Below are positions 1 to 5,781 of a stretch of DNA of 16,628 nucleotides, piece by piece. Position 1 is the first letter of the stretch; each line of letters starts with the position of its first letter. Below the pieces are notes generated by a model that was not told the DNA's origin, did not search any database, and worked only from the letters and a program-made list of their open reading frames with translations. The position numbers and the translations under genes are program-made. The DNA comes from Pseudomonadota bacterium. Lineage in GTDB: Bacteria; Pseudomonadota; Alphaproteobacteria; Rhizobiales; Rhizobiaceae. The stretch is from positions 1 to 16,628 of the forward strand of contig JAEWOP010000043.1 of NCBI GenBank assembly GCA_023399635.1. The letters run 5' to 3'.

Positions 1-225
1 GCCAACGGGGCCGCCCGCATTGGGGCTGAGGTCTGGGGACGTTTCAGCGCTTCCCGCACCGGTCGTCGGCGCCGGACGTGGTACCGCGGTGCTGCCGACG
101 GGGCCACCGGCATTGGGAGCGAGGTTCGGAGATGTTTCGGCCGCTCCGATGCCACCCGATTGTGCTCCAGCGGGCGTCGCAAGCGCCATCGCGGTGAGTC
201 CGATCAGAATCAATCTTCCACTCAT
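1..225 (-). CDS. Secreted repeat protein, C-terminus beyond window
   Basis: This reading frame starts at the ATG at 225-223 and stays open to the window edge, giving 75 codons. A GGAGG Shine-Dalgarno (complement of 231-237) lies just upstream. Residues 1-22 form a typical Sec signal peptide: a charged start MSGR, a hydrophobic core, then ATPAGAQ with a likely signal peptidase I site after AGA. The mature part is low in complexity, rich in Gly, Pro and Ala, and holds two copies of an AETSPxLxPNAGGPVG unit about 28 residues apart. The second copy runs to the window edge, so more may follow. An EcfG-type promoter sits 20-50 bases upstream (251-275). I do not recognise the family. An exported, stress-induced envelope protein is an inference. 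Confidence 0.6.
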   Translation of the reverse strand, partial: MSGRLILIGLTAMALATPAGAQSGGIGAAETSPNLAPNAGGPVGSTAVPRPAPTTGAGSAETSPDLSPNAGGPVG

Positions 226-250
226 GAGATCCTCCGTGGTCTGGAGGTCG

Positions 251-275
251 AACCCGGTGTAACGGGATCGGTTCC
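251..275 (-). promoter_or_regulatory. EcfG/RpoE2-type promoter for the secreted repeat gene
   Basis: On the minus strand, GGAAC (275-271), a 16-base spacer and GGTT (254-251) match the alphaproteobacterial general stress promoter GGAAC-N16/17-cGTT. Transcription would start near 244, leaving a leader of about 20 bases that contains the Shine-Dalgarno. The same stretch contains a short inverted repeat (262-267 with 273-278). Confidence 0.6.
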
Positions 276-344
276 CGTCGGCTCATGGCGATCGATGTTG
301 CTTGGTCGAAAGCGACGATCCTGACAGGCAGAGACAGCGTCAGT

Positions 345-638
345 TCACCCTGGCCAATAAACGTCCGCCCGGTAATCTGCAGGGATGGCTGGAAGCGCCG
401 CGAGCTTTTGCGCCACAAATTCAATCTGCATCGCGAGATAGCGCACGTCTCGCGGCATCGGGAGGCCGGTTGCCAGTTCCCGGTTGCGCCAACGGTCATA
501 GTCAAGGCGGCGCAGGCGTCGATCTGCTTCCCGCCGTACATCGGCGCTTTGTGGCGGCGTTGGATCGCTGTCCAGAATATCGAGGCTTGGCACTTCGCAG
601 AAGGTGCCTCGTCCGCCTTCAACCACTCGTAAATTCAT
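345..638 (-). CDS. Hypothetical protein, 97 aa
   Basis: The frame starts at ATG 638-636 behind a GAGGTGAT Shine-Dalgarno and encodes 97 residues. The protein appears soluble and charged. Its middle is rich in Arg and Asp (residues about 33-55, with RREADRRLRRLDYDRW), and its C-terminal half looks helical (MQIEFVAQKLAALPAIP). No signal peptide, membrane segment or catalytic motif is visible and I recognise no domain. It is separated by 119 bases from the secreted repeat gene on the same strand, which has its own promoter. A competing plus-strand frame over the same bases has poorer composition and no ribosome binding site. Function unknown. Confidence 0.55.
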   Translation of the reverse strand: MNLRVVEGGRGTFCEVPSLDILDSDPTPPQSADVRREADRRLRRLDYDRWRNRELATGLPMPRDVRYLAMQIEFVAQKLAALPAIPADYRADVYWPG

Positions 639-717
639 CGATCACCTCGTCGCCCGCGCTTGGCAGATTGGGTGATTCGCTTGGGAGCCCGCAATACCGA
701 GTTATCGCCAATGATTC

Positions 718-746
718 TTGGCGTGGGGTGTTAGAAGCGCTATAAT
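718..746 (+). promoter_or_regulatory. Sigma70-type promoter for the small membrane protein and exoD
   Basis: TTGGCG (718-723), a 17-base spacer and TATAAT (741-746) give a housekeeping promoter with a perfect -10 box. Transcription would start near 753, about 25 bases before the Shine-Dalgarno of the 34-aa gene at 794. It probably also serves exoD, since I see no closer promoter and no terminator between them. Confidence 0.65.
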
Positions 747-793
747 CTTTGCGTGGTGCGGCGAGGACATTACCTGCGGGAGGAGAAACCGCT

Positions 794-898
794 ATGGAAT
801 ACCTGGAGCTGGTCACGGCACTGAATCCAGTGGTGCTATCTATTCTTGTGATCGCGCTGCTTTGCGGTGCATGGGACCGTTGGATGCAGCCGAAGTGA
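794..898 (+). CDS. Small single-pass membrane protein, 34 aa
   Basis: A strong GGGAGGAG Shine-Dalgarno (about 778-785) lies eight bases before ATG 794, and a well-formed sigma70 promoter lies about 50 bases further upstream. The 34 residues begin MEYLELVTALNP, continue with a hydrophobic stretch of about 14 residues (VVLSILVIALLCGA) and end in a short polar tail DRWMQPK. This is the layout of a small one-pass membrane protein. It stands 85 bases before exoD on the same strand, with a small hairpin at 902-917 between them, so the two are probably co-transcribed. No family is recognised. The gene is shorter than usual annotation cut-offs, so it rests on promoter, ribosome binding site and hydrophobicity together. 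Confidence 0.5.
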   Translation: MEYLELVTALNPVVLSILVIALLCGAWDRWMQPK

Positions 899-983
899 TC
901 GCATTCGCTTTCGAATGAAGCGCTTTGCCGCAGCGCGCAATCCTGCTATCGCTCCGCTTCTCTGAGACAAAGGAGATGCGGTC

Positions 984-1625
984 GTGCAAGATGAATCGGA
1001 CTTCAATGACAGCTCTGCATCGCTGAGCACGACGCTGAAAAACGTCATCGGCCGCATTGGGGGCTCGTCGGTTACCCTCAGGGAGCTGATGGAGGAAGTG
1101 GGCGAACATGGCCTGCTTCTGATGTGCGCAATCGCGTGCCTGCCTTTCCTTATTCCGGTTTCTATTCCTGGTGTGAGCACTGTTTTCGGCTTCGCGATCA
1201 TCCTGATCAGCCTGTCGATCACCTTCAACCGCCTGCCCTGGTTGCCGAAACGCCTTCTTGATCGCGAGCTCGATGCTCACAAACTTGTCCCTGCGCTCAA
1301 AAAGGGCGTTAGCGTGGTGTCTCGTCTCGACAGATACCTCAAGCCGCGCATGCCGCGGTTCGTCGGGAGCGCCGTGATGAACCGGGTGAACGGACTGGCA
1401 ATTGCCTTTGGTGGCGTTCTCTTGATGTTTCCGCTCGGCTTCGTGCCGCTGTCCAACACGCTTCCCGGCATCGCCATCCTGCTGCTCGCAACCGGCATGC
1501 TCCAGCACGACGGACTGATTGTGGCCGCCGGCTACGTCTTCCTCGTGTTGACGGTGATCTATTTCATTATCTTGGGCTACCTGGCCTTCGCAGCCGGTCA
1601 GGGACTGGCCGGACTTATGGGCTAG
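984..1625 (+). CDS. exoD: ExoD-family exopolysaccharide-associated membrane protein
   Basis: The start is GTG 984, chosen because AAGGAG (969-975) lies at normal distance and the family begins here. The product has 213 residues, close to the usual length of about 200. A polar N-terminus of some 30 residues precedes the characteristic segment TLRELMEEVGEHGLLLM. Hydrophobic helices follow at about residues 45-75 (PFLIPVSIPGVSTVFGFAII), about 137-155 and about 160-208 (NTLPGIAILLLATGMLQHDG). The central PWLPKRLLDRELD region is polar. ExoD of Sinorhizobium meliloti is needed for nodule invasion and alkali tolerance, but its biochemical activity is not established. It is probably in a transcription unit with the 34-aa membrane protein. 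The last 11 bases overlap the end of the convergent gene at 1615-1908. Confidence 0.88.
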   Translation: MQDESDFNDSSASLSTTLKNVIGRIGGSSVTLRELMEEVGEHGLLLMCAIACLPFLIPVSIPGVSTVFGFAIILISLSITFNRLPWLPKRLLDRELDAHKLVPALKKGVSVVSRLDRYLKPRMPRFVGSAVMNRVNGLAIAFGGVLLMFPLGFVPLSNTLPGIAILLLATGMLQHDGLIVAAGYVFLVLTVIYFIILGYLAFAAGQGLAGLMG

Positions 1626-1908
1626 GGTCGTCTTCCCGCGTCTGTTTGCGTCGCTTCCACCAGACCACCGCGCGCCGCCGCCGGCGCCGCACCGAGTGGA
1701 GATCGTGGGAAAGCACGAGAATGCCGAGCGGCAACATCCAGAAGCCGAGGATGGGCAGGAAGCCGAATGTCCCGCCGACAATCAGCGTGCCGCCAACGAC
1801 AATTCGTCCTGCCCGCGAACGGGGCATCGGGATCTGCCATGATCCGAGCGCCAGCCTGCCGCTGTCGGGGTCCATCCCGAAGCGCACCGTCCTGCGTTGT
1901 TCCGTCAC
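1615..1908 (-). CDS. Small basic membrane protein, 97 aa
   Basis: I chose the GTG at 1908-1906, which gives MTEQRRTVRFG before a conserved-looking body; an ATG at residue 12 is the alternative. The open frame runs back to 2250, but that part is antisense to the tRNA and not credible. Residues 12-35 are polar with the phrase WQIPMPRSRAGR. Residues about 36-65 form one hydrophobic hairpin or two short helices (GGTFGFLPILGFWMLPLGIL). The tail is strongly basic (RRRRRR, then WWKRRK). The pattern suggests a small inner-membrane protein with a cytoplasmic basic tail. It is transcribed toward exoD and overlaps it by 11 bases. Function unknown. Confidence 0.65.
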   Translation of the reverse strand: MTEQRRTVRFGMDPDSGRLALGSWQIPMPRSRAGRIVVGGTLIVGGTFGFLPILGFWMLPLGILVLSHDLHSVRRRRRRAVVWWKRRKQTREDDPSP

Positions 1909-1999
1909 TGCCTGGAGCCTTGAAGCTGTATCATGACGGCTCCAGATGGGGCGACAGCCGACGCAAAACAAGCAAGCCAAACTTTTTTCGAAAAACAGC

Positions 2000-2028
2000 T
2001 TGGCAAACGGCCAAAGCATTTGTATTAC
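2000..2028 (+). promoter_or_regulatory. Sigma70-type promoter of the tRNA-Asn gene
   Basis: TTGGCA (2000-2005), 17 bases and TATTAC (2023-2028) form a housekeeping promoter. The start point would be near 2035, about 23 bases before the mature 5' end of the tRNA. Confidence 0.6.
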
Positions 2029-2057
2029 CCCGCTCACCGCCGCCACAGAGCGGTTGT

Positions 2058-2132
2058 TCCCTGGTAGCTCAGCGGTAGAGCATTCGACTGTTAATCGACA
2101 GGTCGCCGGTTCGAATCCGGCCCGGGGAGCCA
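2058..2132 (+). tRNA. tRNA-Asn (anticodon GTT)
   Basis: The full cloverleaf is visible. The acceptor stem 2058-2064 pairs with 2122-2128 with one G-U pair. The D arm is GCTC/GAGC at 2067-2081. The anticodon loop CTGTTAA (2088-2094) carries GTT at 2090-2092. The T arm 2105-2121 has the TTCGAAT loop. Discriminator base G2129 and an encoded CCA (2130-2132) follow. The top pair of the anticodon stem, T2083 with C2099, is a mismatch; the other four pairs are intact. The anticodon decodes AAC and AAT. Confidence 0.97.
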
Positions 2133-2413
2133 TTTCTTCAAACCACAGCCAATCGCTGCTCGAAGAGACGCTTGCATTCCGCTGATTCTGCCAAGATCGC
2201 GGCTCGCTCTCGTCCTCACGGTAGCTACGGGCAAGCAGCGCGATAAACAACGCGCTGGGCGCGTATGGGCGGCAAATCCGGATCCTTCCCTCTCGACATC
2301 AAAGTGATCGCGCTGCCACCACGAATTAGGGGCGCATCTGATGCACTGGAGCGTCATTCCGGCGGCGGTGCGTCAACTTGTCAAATGTTAAACTGAAGCC
2401 AGCACATTACCTA

Positions 2414-2538
2414 CGCTGCAGTCGCGGGTAGTTTCCTCCTCCCGTTGCTCGTGACCGATTGGCGGCACCCTCCTCCTCCCAGCCGCCGATCACGATCAAG
2501 CCCGGTGCAACTCCTCCCGCACCGGGCTTCTTTTTCTT
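2414..2538 (+). ncRNA. Alpha-r14 (NfeR1/Smr14C2)-like small RNA
   Basis: Three successive hairpins each display a CU-rich anti-Shine-Dalgarno sequence in the loop. Hairpin 1 pairs 2421-2426 with 2450-2455 and exposes CCTCCTCCC at 2435-2443. Hairpin 2 is a 10-bp stem (2457-2466 with 2482-2491, one G-U) whose loop carries CCTCCTCCC at 2472-2480. Hairpin 3 is the terminator with CTCCTCCC at 2511-2518. This is the described architecture of the alpha-r14 family of alphaproteobacterial trans-acting sRNAs, whose S. meliloti member NfeR1 is about 123 nt. The 5' end is estimated from that length. A TTGTCA box at 2378-2383 could be a -35 element, but I see no convincing -10. The expected action is base pairing to Shine-Dalgarno regions of mRNAs. 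The stretch 2133-2413 before it holds nothing recognisable. Confidence 0.82.
2498..2538 (+). terminator. Rho-independent terminator of the alpha-r14-like sRNA
   Basis: An 11-bp perfect stem (2498-2508 with 2519-2529) with a 10-base loop is followed by a T-rich tract (2530-2538). It ends eight bases before the stop codon of the convergent DUF982 gene. Confidence 0.92.
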
Positions 2539-2545
2539 CAGCGGT

Positions 2546-2854
2546 TCAAGCTATCGCGCGCTCATACATCGCATTTGGGGTCGTCACGTATCTCAGCGGC
2601 CCTGCCATAACCATAGGCATCCCAGCCTCGAAACAGGCGGCGATGAAGGCCTCACGGGCAACCTCGTGTGGCACGAGGCGCTTGAGCGCCGCGCGGCACT
2701 TTCGTACTGCGCGGTCATAGCGCTCTCCGCGCCGAAGCGGCCATTCATTCTCCAGAAAATCCAGGGCGTCTTGAACGGATAGAAACGTTCGCTCCAAACC
2801 GCACTGCAGGCGAACATTGACCGGAGCTCTCCATGGTACATCCGGAATATGCAT
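2546..2854 (-). CDS. DUF982 family protein, 102 aa
   Basis: The start is ATG 2854-2852, directly behind a strong AAAGGAGGG Shine-Dalgarno (complement of 2859-2867); the open frame extends 11 codons further but without a better site. The sequence follows the DUF982 pattern of small rhizobial proteins: WRAPVNVRLQCGLERTF, then SVQDALDFLENEWPLRRG, then ALKRLVPHEVAREAFIAA and FEAGMPMVM near the C-terminus. DUF982 proteins occur in many copies in Rhizobiales and have no known function. The gene faces the sRNA terminator and is divergent from the gene at 3031 across 176 bases. A weak EcfG-like promoter on this strand (2981-3005) may drive it. Confidence 0.85.
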   Translation of the reverse strand: MHIPDVPWRAPVNVRLQCGLERTFLSVQDALDFLENEWPLRRGERYDRAVRKCRAALKRLVPHEVAREAFIAACFEAGMPMVMAGPLRYVTTPNAMYERAIA

Positions 2855-2978
2855 CAGACCCTCCTTTCCGAAACCGGACGAAAACAAGCAGGATCGATAT
2901 TGGAGCTGGATATCGGCCGTTCAAGATGTAGAAGCGCGGAGATCTTTTTGCGTATCGATGCCCGCCGCTTGGCCTGCA

Positions 2979-3003
2979 GGAACGTTGGGCTTCGACATCC
3001 GTT
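2979..3003 (+). promoter_or_regulatory. EcfG/RpoE2-type promoter for the gene at 3031
   Basis: GGAAC (2979-2983), a 16-base spacer and CGTT (3000-3003) match the general stress promoter consensus exactly. The start would be near 3010, giving a leader of about 20 bases with the AGGAGG ribosome site. On the opposite strand the same bases read AGAAC-N16-CGTT (3005-2981), one mismatch from consensus and pointing at the DUF982 gene. Confidence 0.72.
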
Positions 3004-3030
3004 CTCCCGAAATAACAGGAGGATGCTTCG

Positions 3031-3483
3031 ATGTCGGATGATCTGAGACACGCTGCCAATGACGTCTCCAACAGCAGTGAAACCACAACCACGTTTGGCC
3101 GCTCAGTCGAAAGCCAGGCACAGATTGCCGATGCCGCCGAGTTGGCTCACGGAACGCAGCCCGGCGAAGTGCTCAATATCTACCGGCTGGTGCCAGTGGC
3201 GCCGCCGAATGATGCCCGCTGGCGCGATGCTGCCGTGGCTCGCGAGATCCTTGTAGCAGCTCGTACACCGGGAGATGCCCGGATCGTAGCAGCAGGCGCC
3301 GAACTGGATTTCACGGAGGTGGAGGCGATGCCGGGCGAAGACGTGACCACCAGGCACGGCAGCATCTACCGCGACGAGAAAGCCTTCACCGTCATAGAGG
3401 TGGAACGGGATCGACATGATCTGACACGCGGTCCGCTCGGCGACGGGCCAAGCGTCGACACGATCGCTCCCGTCCAGCGATGA
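3031..3483 (+). CDS. Hypothetical stress-type protein, 150 aa
   Basis: An AGGAGG site (about 3019-3024) precedes ATG 3031. The 150-residue product is acidic and soluble-looking, with no signal peptide or membrane segment. Residues 1-45 are polar and rich in Ser, Thr, Asn and Ala, probably disordered. Residues about 46-75 hold GEVLNIYRLVPVAPPNDARW, followed by an Ala- and Arg-rich helix (RDAAVAREILVAARTPGDAR). The C-terminal part includes FTVIEVERDRHDL and another polar tail. I recognise no domain. An exact EcfG-type promoter directly upstream suggests general stress induction, as for many small proteins of unknown role in rhizobial RpoE2 regulons. Confidence 0.75.
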   Translation: MSDDLRHAANDVSNSSETTTTFGRSVESQAQIADAAELAHGTQPGEVLNIYRLVPVAPPNDARWRDAAVAREILVAARTPGDARIVAAGAELDFTEVEAMPGEDVTTRHGSIYRDEKAFTVIEVERDRHDLTRGPLGDGPSVDTIAPVQR

Positions 3484-3559
3484 AGCGGACGTCCGATCCG
3501 TCGGAGGACCTCAGAACATCCGGGTAACTCCGCTTTGCCTTTTCAGCGTCGCAAGGTGA

Positions 3560-3584
3560 GGAACATTATGATCATCCTCGTGTT
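3560..3584 (+). promoter_or_regulatory. Candidate EcfG-type promoter before an orphan terminator
   Basis: GGAAC (3560-3564), 16 bases and TGTT (3581-3584) fit the general stress consensus except for the first -10 base. A start near 3591 would give an RNA of about 50 bases ending at the terminator 3617-3640. By itself the match could be chance. Confidence 0.35.
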
Positions 3585-3616
3585 CGGTGCTTGGATGCCA
3601 GTCCCACTAGACCCTC

Positions 3617-3640
3617 AGCCCGCCCTGTGCGGGCTTTTTT
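3617..3640 (+). terminator. Rho-independent terminator
   Basis: AGCCCGC (3617-3623), the loop CCTGT and GCGGGCT (3629-3635) form a perfect 7-bp GC-rich stem, followed by five more Ts. It lies 134 bases after the stop codon at 3483, so it ends either that mRNA or a separate short RNA. A 64-codon frame starting at 3535 runs straight through it and is not supported. Confidence 0.9.
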
Positions 3641-3684
3641 CTGCCGTGGCGGCAGGCTCGATCAAGGTGACAGGCAGCACAGGG

Positions 3685-3709
3685 GGAACCGGAGCGGAGC
3701 AGATGGGTT
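3685..3709 (+). promoter_or_regulatory. EcfG/RpoE2-type promoter for the DUF2188-like gene
   Basis: GGAAC (3685-3689), a 16-base spacer and GGTT (3706-3709) fit the stress promoter consensus. Transcription would start near 3716, about 12 bases before the AAGGAG site of the gene at 3740. Confidence 0.65.
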
Positions 3710-3739
3710 CTCCTCCCGCATATTTCTAAGGAGTACCCG

Positions 3740-4006
3740 ATGCTAGCGCGCTACAAGATTGTCGAACACGATGGGGGCTGGGCTTACAAGCTAGGCGACG
3801 TTTTCTCAGAGACGTTCCCAGATCATGACGCAGCAATGCGTGCCGCCGAGCAGGCCGCCGATCGTCAGCAGGTGGCAGGCGAGTCCACCGACATCGCCTA
3901 TCAGGATGCCAAGGGCCAGTGGAAGACCGAGTTTGCGAGCGGCGGCGAACGTCCCGAAACGGAAGTTGTCGATTCGCCGGACGCGCCCGGCACAAAGCTT
4001 CCCTAG
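3740..4006 (+). CDS. DUF2188-like small protein, 88 aa
   Basis: AAGGAG (3728-3733) lies six bases before ATG 3740. The N-terminal 60 residues follow the DUF2188 layout: RYKIVEHDGGWAYKLGDVFS at residues 4-23, then a helix with DHDAAMRAAEQAADRQQ, then TDIAYQDAKGQWKTEF. That is a small alpha/beta fold in which a GGWAYK strand is followed by a repeated Ala-rich helix and a final strand. The tail (residues about 68-88) is acidic and disordered-looking. Function of the family is unknown. The gene has its own EcfG-type promoter, terminators lie on both sides, and it appears monocistronic. Confidence 0.75.
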   Translation: MLARYKIVEHDGGWAYKLGDVFSETFPDHDAAMRAAEQAADRQQVAGESTDIAYQDAKGQWKTEFASGGERPETEVVDSPDAPGTKLP

Positions 4007-4013
4007 CGAGCGA

Positions 4014-4046
4014 GGCTGCGGTCTGGCTCGCCACCAGATCGCAGCC
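4014..4046 (+). terminator. Long GC-rich hairpin after the DUF2188-like gene, no U-tract
   Basis: A 13-bp stem with one G-U pair (4014-4026 with 4034-4046) and a 7-base loop starts eight bases after the stop codon at 4006. No run of Ts follows, so it may stabilise the mRNA 3' end or be a Rho-assisted or weak terminator. Confidence 0.45.
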
Positions 4047-4119
4047 GGCCACACCCGCGGTCGCTCTTCAAGTTGCAGACTGACTTGCTCACTCGCGCAA
4101 CCTCCATCGCCCATGCGGT

Positions 4120-4145
4120 GGAACTAAACCGCTAAAATTTTAGTT
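4120..4145 (+). promoter_or_regulatory. Candidate EcfG-type promoter of the arabinose operon, overlapping palindromes
   Basis: GGAAC (4120-4124), a 17-base spacer and AGTT (4142-4145) resemble the general stress promoter, with a start near 4152 and a leader of about 37 bases to GTG 4189. The spacer and -10 contain a perfect 12-bp palindrome (4132-4143) and an inverted AACTAAA/TTTAGTT pair (4122-4128 with 4139-4145). A repressor bound there would block the promoter. No other promoter was seen before the operon. Confidence 0.4.
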
Positions 4146-4188
4146 GGCGCTGTCGACGTCTCTGAGAGACCTATTGAAAGGGTTCCAT

Positions 4189-5736
4189 GTGAGCGAACTA
4201 CAGCATGAGCTTCCGCCATTTCGACCCATTTTGACGCGTAGACGCTTCGACGTCTTTGAGTTCGACGCCCGCGAAGAAGCGGAAGATCTGCAACATGCGG
4301 AGACGGTTACGAAGGCTAAGGAGACGGCACGTCCACTGGTCGTAGACCTGGATGGCACTCTCGTACGGTCCGATCTCCTCATCGAATGCGCCTTTGGCGA
4401 ACTGAGCCGTCGTCCGCACTCGATCATTGACCTTGCTCGTGCGCTCAGGGAAGGCAAGTCCAGTTTGAAGCACCGACTTTCAGAGCCGGTCGACTTCGAT
4501 CCAGCTATCCTGCCTTATGACCCGGAGGTCTTGCGCCTCATCCGGGCGGCGTCCGATGCAGGGCGCCCCGTTTATCTGGCATCGGCGAGCCATGAGCGCC
4601 TCGTATCGGCTGTTGCCGAACATCTGGGCCTGTTCACAGGCTGGTTTGCGACCGACGCGCTGACGAATTGCGCGGCAGAAGTCAAAGCGCAGAAGCTGGT
4701 CAACGCCTTCGGCGAACGCGGCTTCGATTATGTGGGCAACGACGCAGCCGATCTACCCGTCTGGCAGCGAGCCGCTAAGGCCTATGCCATACGTAGCCCG
4801 CGAGACGTGGCAAAAACCTTGGCTCGTCAACATGACGATGTCGAACATCTGACGCATGAGAAACCCACGTGGAAGACCTGGGCTCGGTTGTTGCGCGTAC
4901 ACCAGTACGCCAAGAACGGCTTGGTTTTCGTGCCTCTCCTCGCCCATCACATGTTCACCGTCCAGAGCCTGGTTCAAACGGTACTGGCTTTGGTGGCATT
5001 CTCGCTTTGCGCGTCGAGCGTCTACCTTCTGAACGACTTGGTGGACCTGCAGGATGATCGCGGCCACCGCACGAAATGTCGCCGGCCTCTGGCATGCGGC
5101 GACATCCCCTTATTGAATGCTGTGCTGGCGATTCCCGTCCTATTCCTCCTCTCGCTGTCGGTGGCGGCCTCCGTTTCGCTGCCGTTCCTGGCGGTGCTTC
5201 TGTTCTATTTCGCCCTCACCACCGCTTACTCCTTCCTGCTCAAACGGAAGATGATCGTGGATGTGGTGACGCTCGCCGGCCTCTACACCACTCGCGTGGT
5301 GGGCGGGGCGGTGGCGCTGTCGGTGGCAGTCTCGCCGTGGCTCCTCGCCTTCACCATGAGCTGGTTTCTTTCATTGGCGCTGGTCAAGCGGTATACGGAG
5401 CTTGTCGCGCGCGCAGAGGCAAAACTTCCCGATGCCAAGAGCCGTGACTACCGCAATTCCGACAGGGGCATGGTGGCCGCCCTTGCGGCTGCGGCGGGGA
5501 TGAACGCTCTCACCCTTCTGTGCCTCTACTTCATGGATGCGGATGTAAGAGACCTGAATGCGCGGCCCGAGCTCCTATGGCTGATCGTGCCGATCCTCAC
5601 CTATTGGATTGCAAGGGTCCTGATGCTCGCCCATCGCGGCCTGATGAACGACGACCCCGTTGTGTTCGCCATCAGGGACAAGGTGAGCCTTGGATTGTTC
5701 GGGGTTATTGCCGCCTGCTTTGCCGGCGCTATGTGA
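4189..5736 (+). CDS. HAD phosphatase-UbiA fusion, DPPR synthase-like
   Basis: I chose GTG 4189 (515 aa) because AAAGGG lies six bases before it; a TTG at 4144 would overlap the candidate promoter. Residues about 48-215 form a HAD hydrolase: motif I DLDGT (D53, D55), motif II around S132 in YLASASH, and the acidic motif GNDAADLP (183-190). Residues about 228-515 are a polytopic UbiA domain. Its prenyl-diphosphate motif NDLVDLQDDR (282-291) is followed by HRTKCRRPLACG. YSFLLKRK, RVVGGAVA and KRYTELVARAE resemble mycobacterial Rv3806c, which transfers phosphoribose from PRPP to decaprenyl phosphate. The HAD part could remove the 5'-phosphate, a task assigned to Rv3807c in mycobacteria; that is inference. 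First gene of the operon, in which gtrA and the DprE-like genes follow; Azorhizobium NoeC is a likely relative. Confidence 0.85.
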   Translation: MSELQHELPPFRPILTRRRFDVFEFDAREEAEDLQHAETVTKAKETARPLVVDLDGTLVRSDLLIECAFGELSRRPHSIIDLARALREGKSSLKHRLSEPVDFDPAILPYDPEVLRLIRAASDAGRPVYLASASHERLVSAVAEHLGLFTGWFATDALTNCAAEVKAQKLVNAFGERGFDYVGNDAADLPVWQRAAKAYAIRSPRDVAKTLARQHDDVEHLTHEKPTWKTWARLLRVHQYAKNGLVFVPLLAHHMFTVQSLVQTVLALVAFSLCASSVYLLNDLVDLQDDRGHRTKCRRPLACGDIPLLNAVLAIPVLFLLSLSVAASVSLPFLAVLLFYFALTTAYSFLLKRKMIVDVVTLAGLYTTRVVGGAVALSVAVSPWLLAFTMSWFLSLALVKRYTELVARAEAKLPDAKSRDYRNSDRGMVAALAAAAGMNALTLLCLYFMDADVRDLNARPELLWLIVPILTYWIARVLMLAHRGLMNDDPVVFAIRDKVSLGLFGVIAACFAGAM

Positions 5737-5781
5737 GGCGGAAATCCCGCCCCACGTGCTGCGCAGAGAACGACCGCCGTC

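Noticed and set aside
840..1781. 313-codon minus frame opposite exoD
   Set aside because: Rich in His, Gln, Arg and Glu as expected for the antisense of a membrane protein gene; exoD on the plus strand is clearly the coding one.
2083..2099. tRNA-Asn as a pseudogene because of the T-C mismatch in the anticodon stem
   Set aside because: All other stems, the loops, the anticodon and the CCA are intact, and the tRNA has a good promoter. A weak 27-43 pair is tolerated.
1909..2250. N-terminal extension of the minus-strand frame across the tRNA
   Set aside because: It contains the translated antisense of a tRNA (AGFEPATCRLTVECSTAELPG-type sequence), a well-known false protein. The real gene starts at 1908.
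2091..2357. 88-codon minus frame ending in the tRNA
   Set aside because: Also antisense to the tRNA (PGPDSNRRPVD-type ending), with no ribosome site and no protein-like composition.
3535..3729. 64-codon plus frame
   Set aside because: It runs through a strong rho-independent terminator (3617-3640) and the next gene's promoter, and has no family resemblance.
4144..4188. TTG start for the HAD-UbiA gene at 4144
   Set aside because: It overlaps the candidate -10 and palindrome and lacks a ribosome site, whereas GTG 4189 has AAAGGG at good distance.
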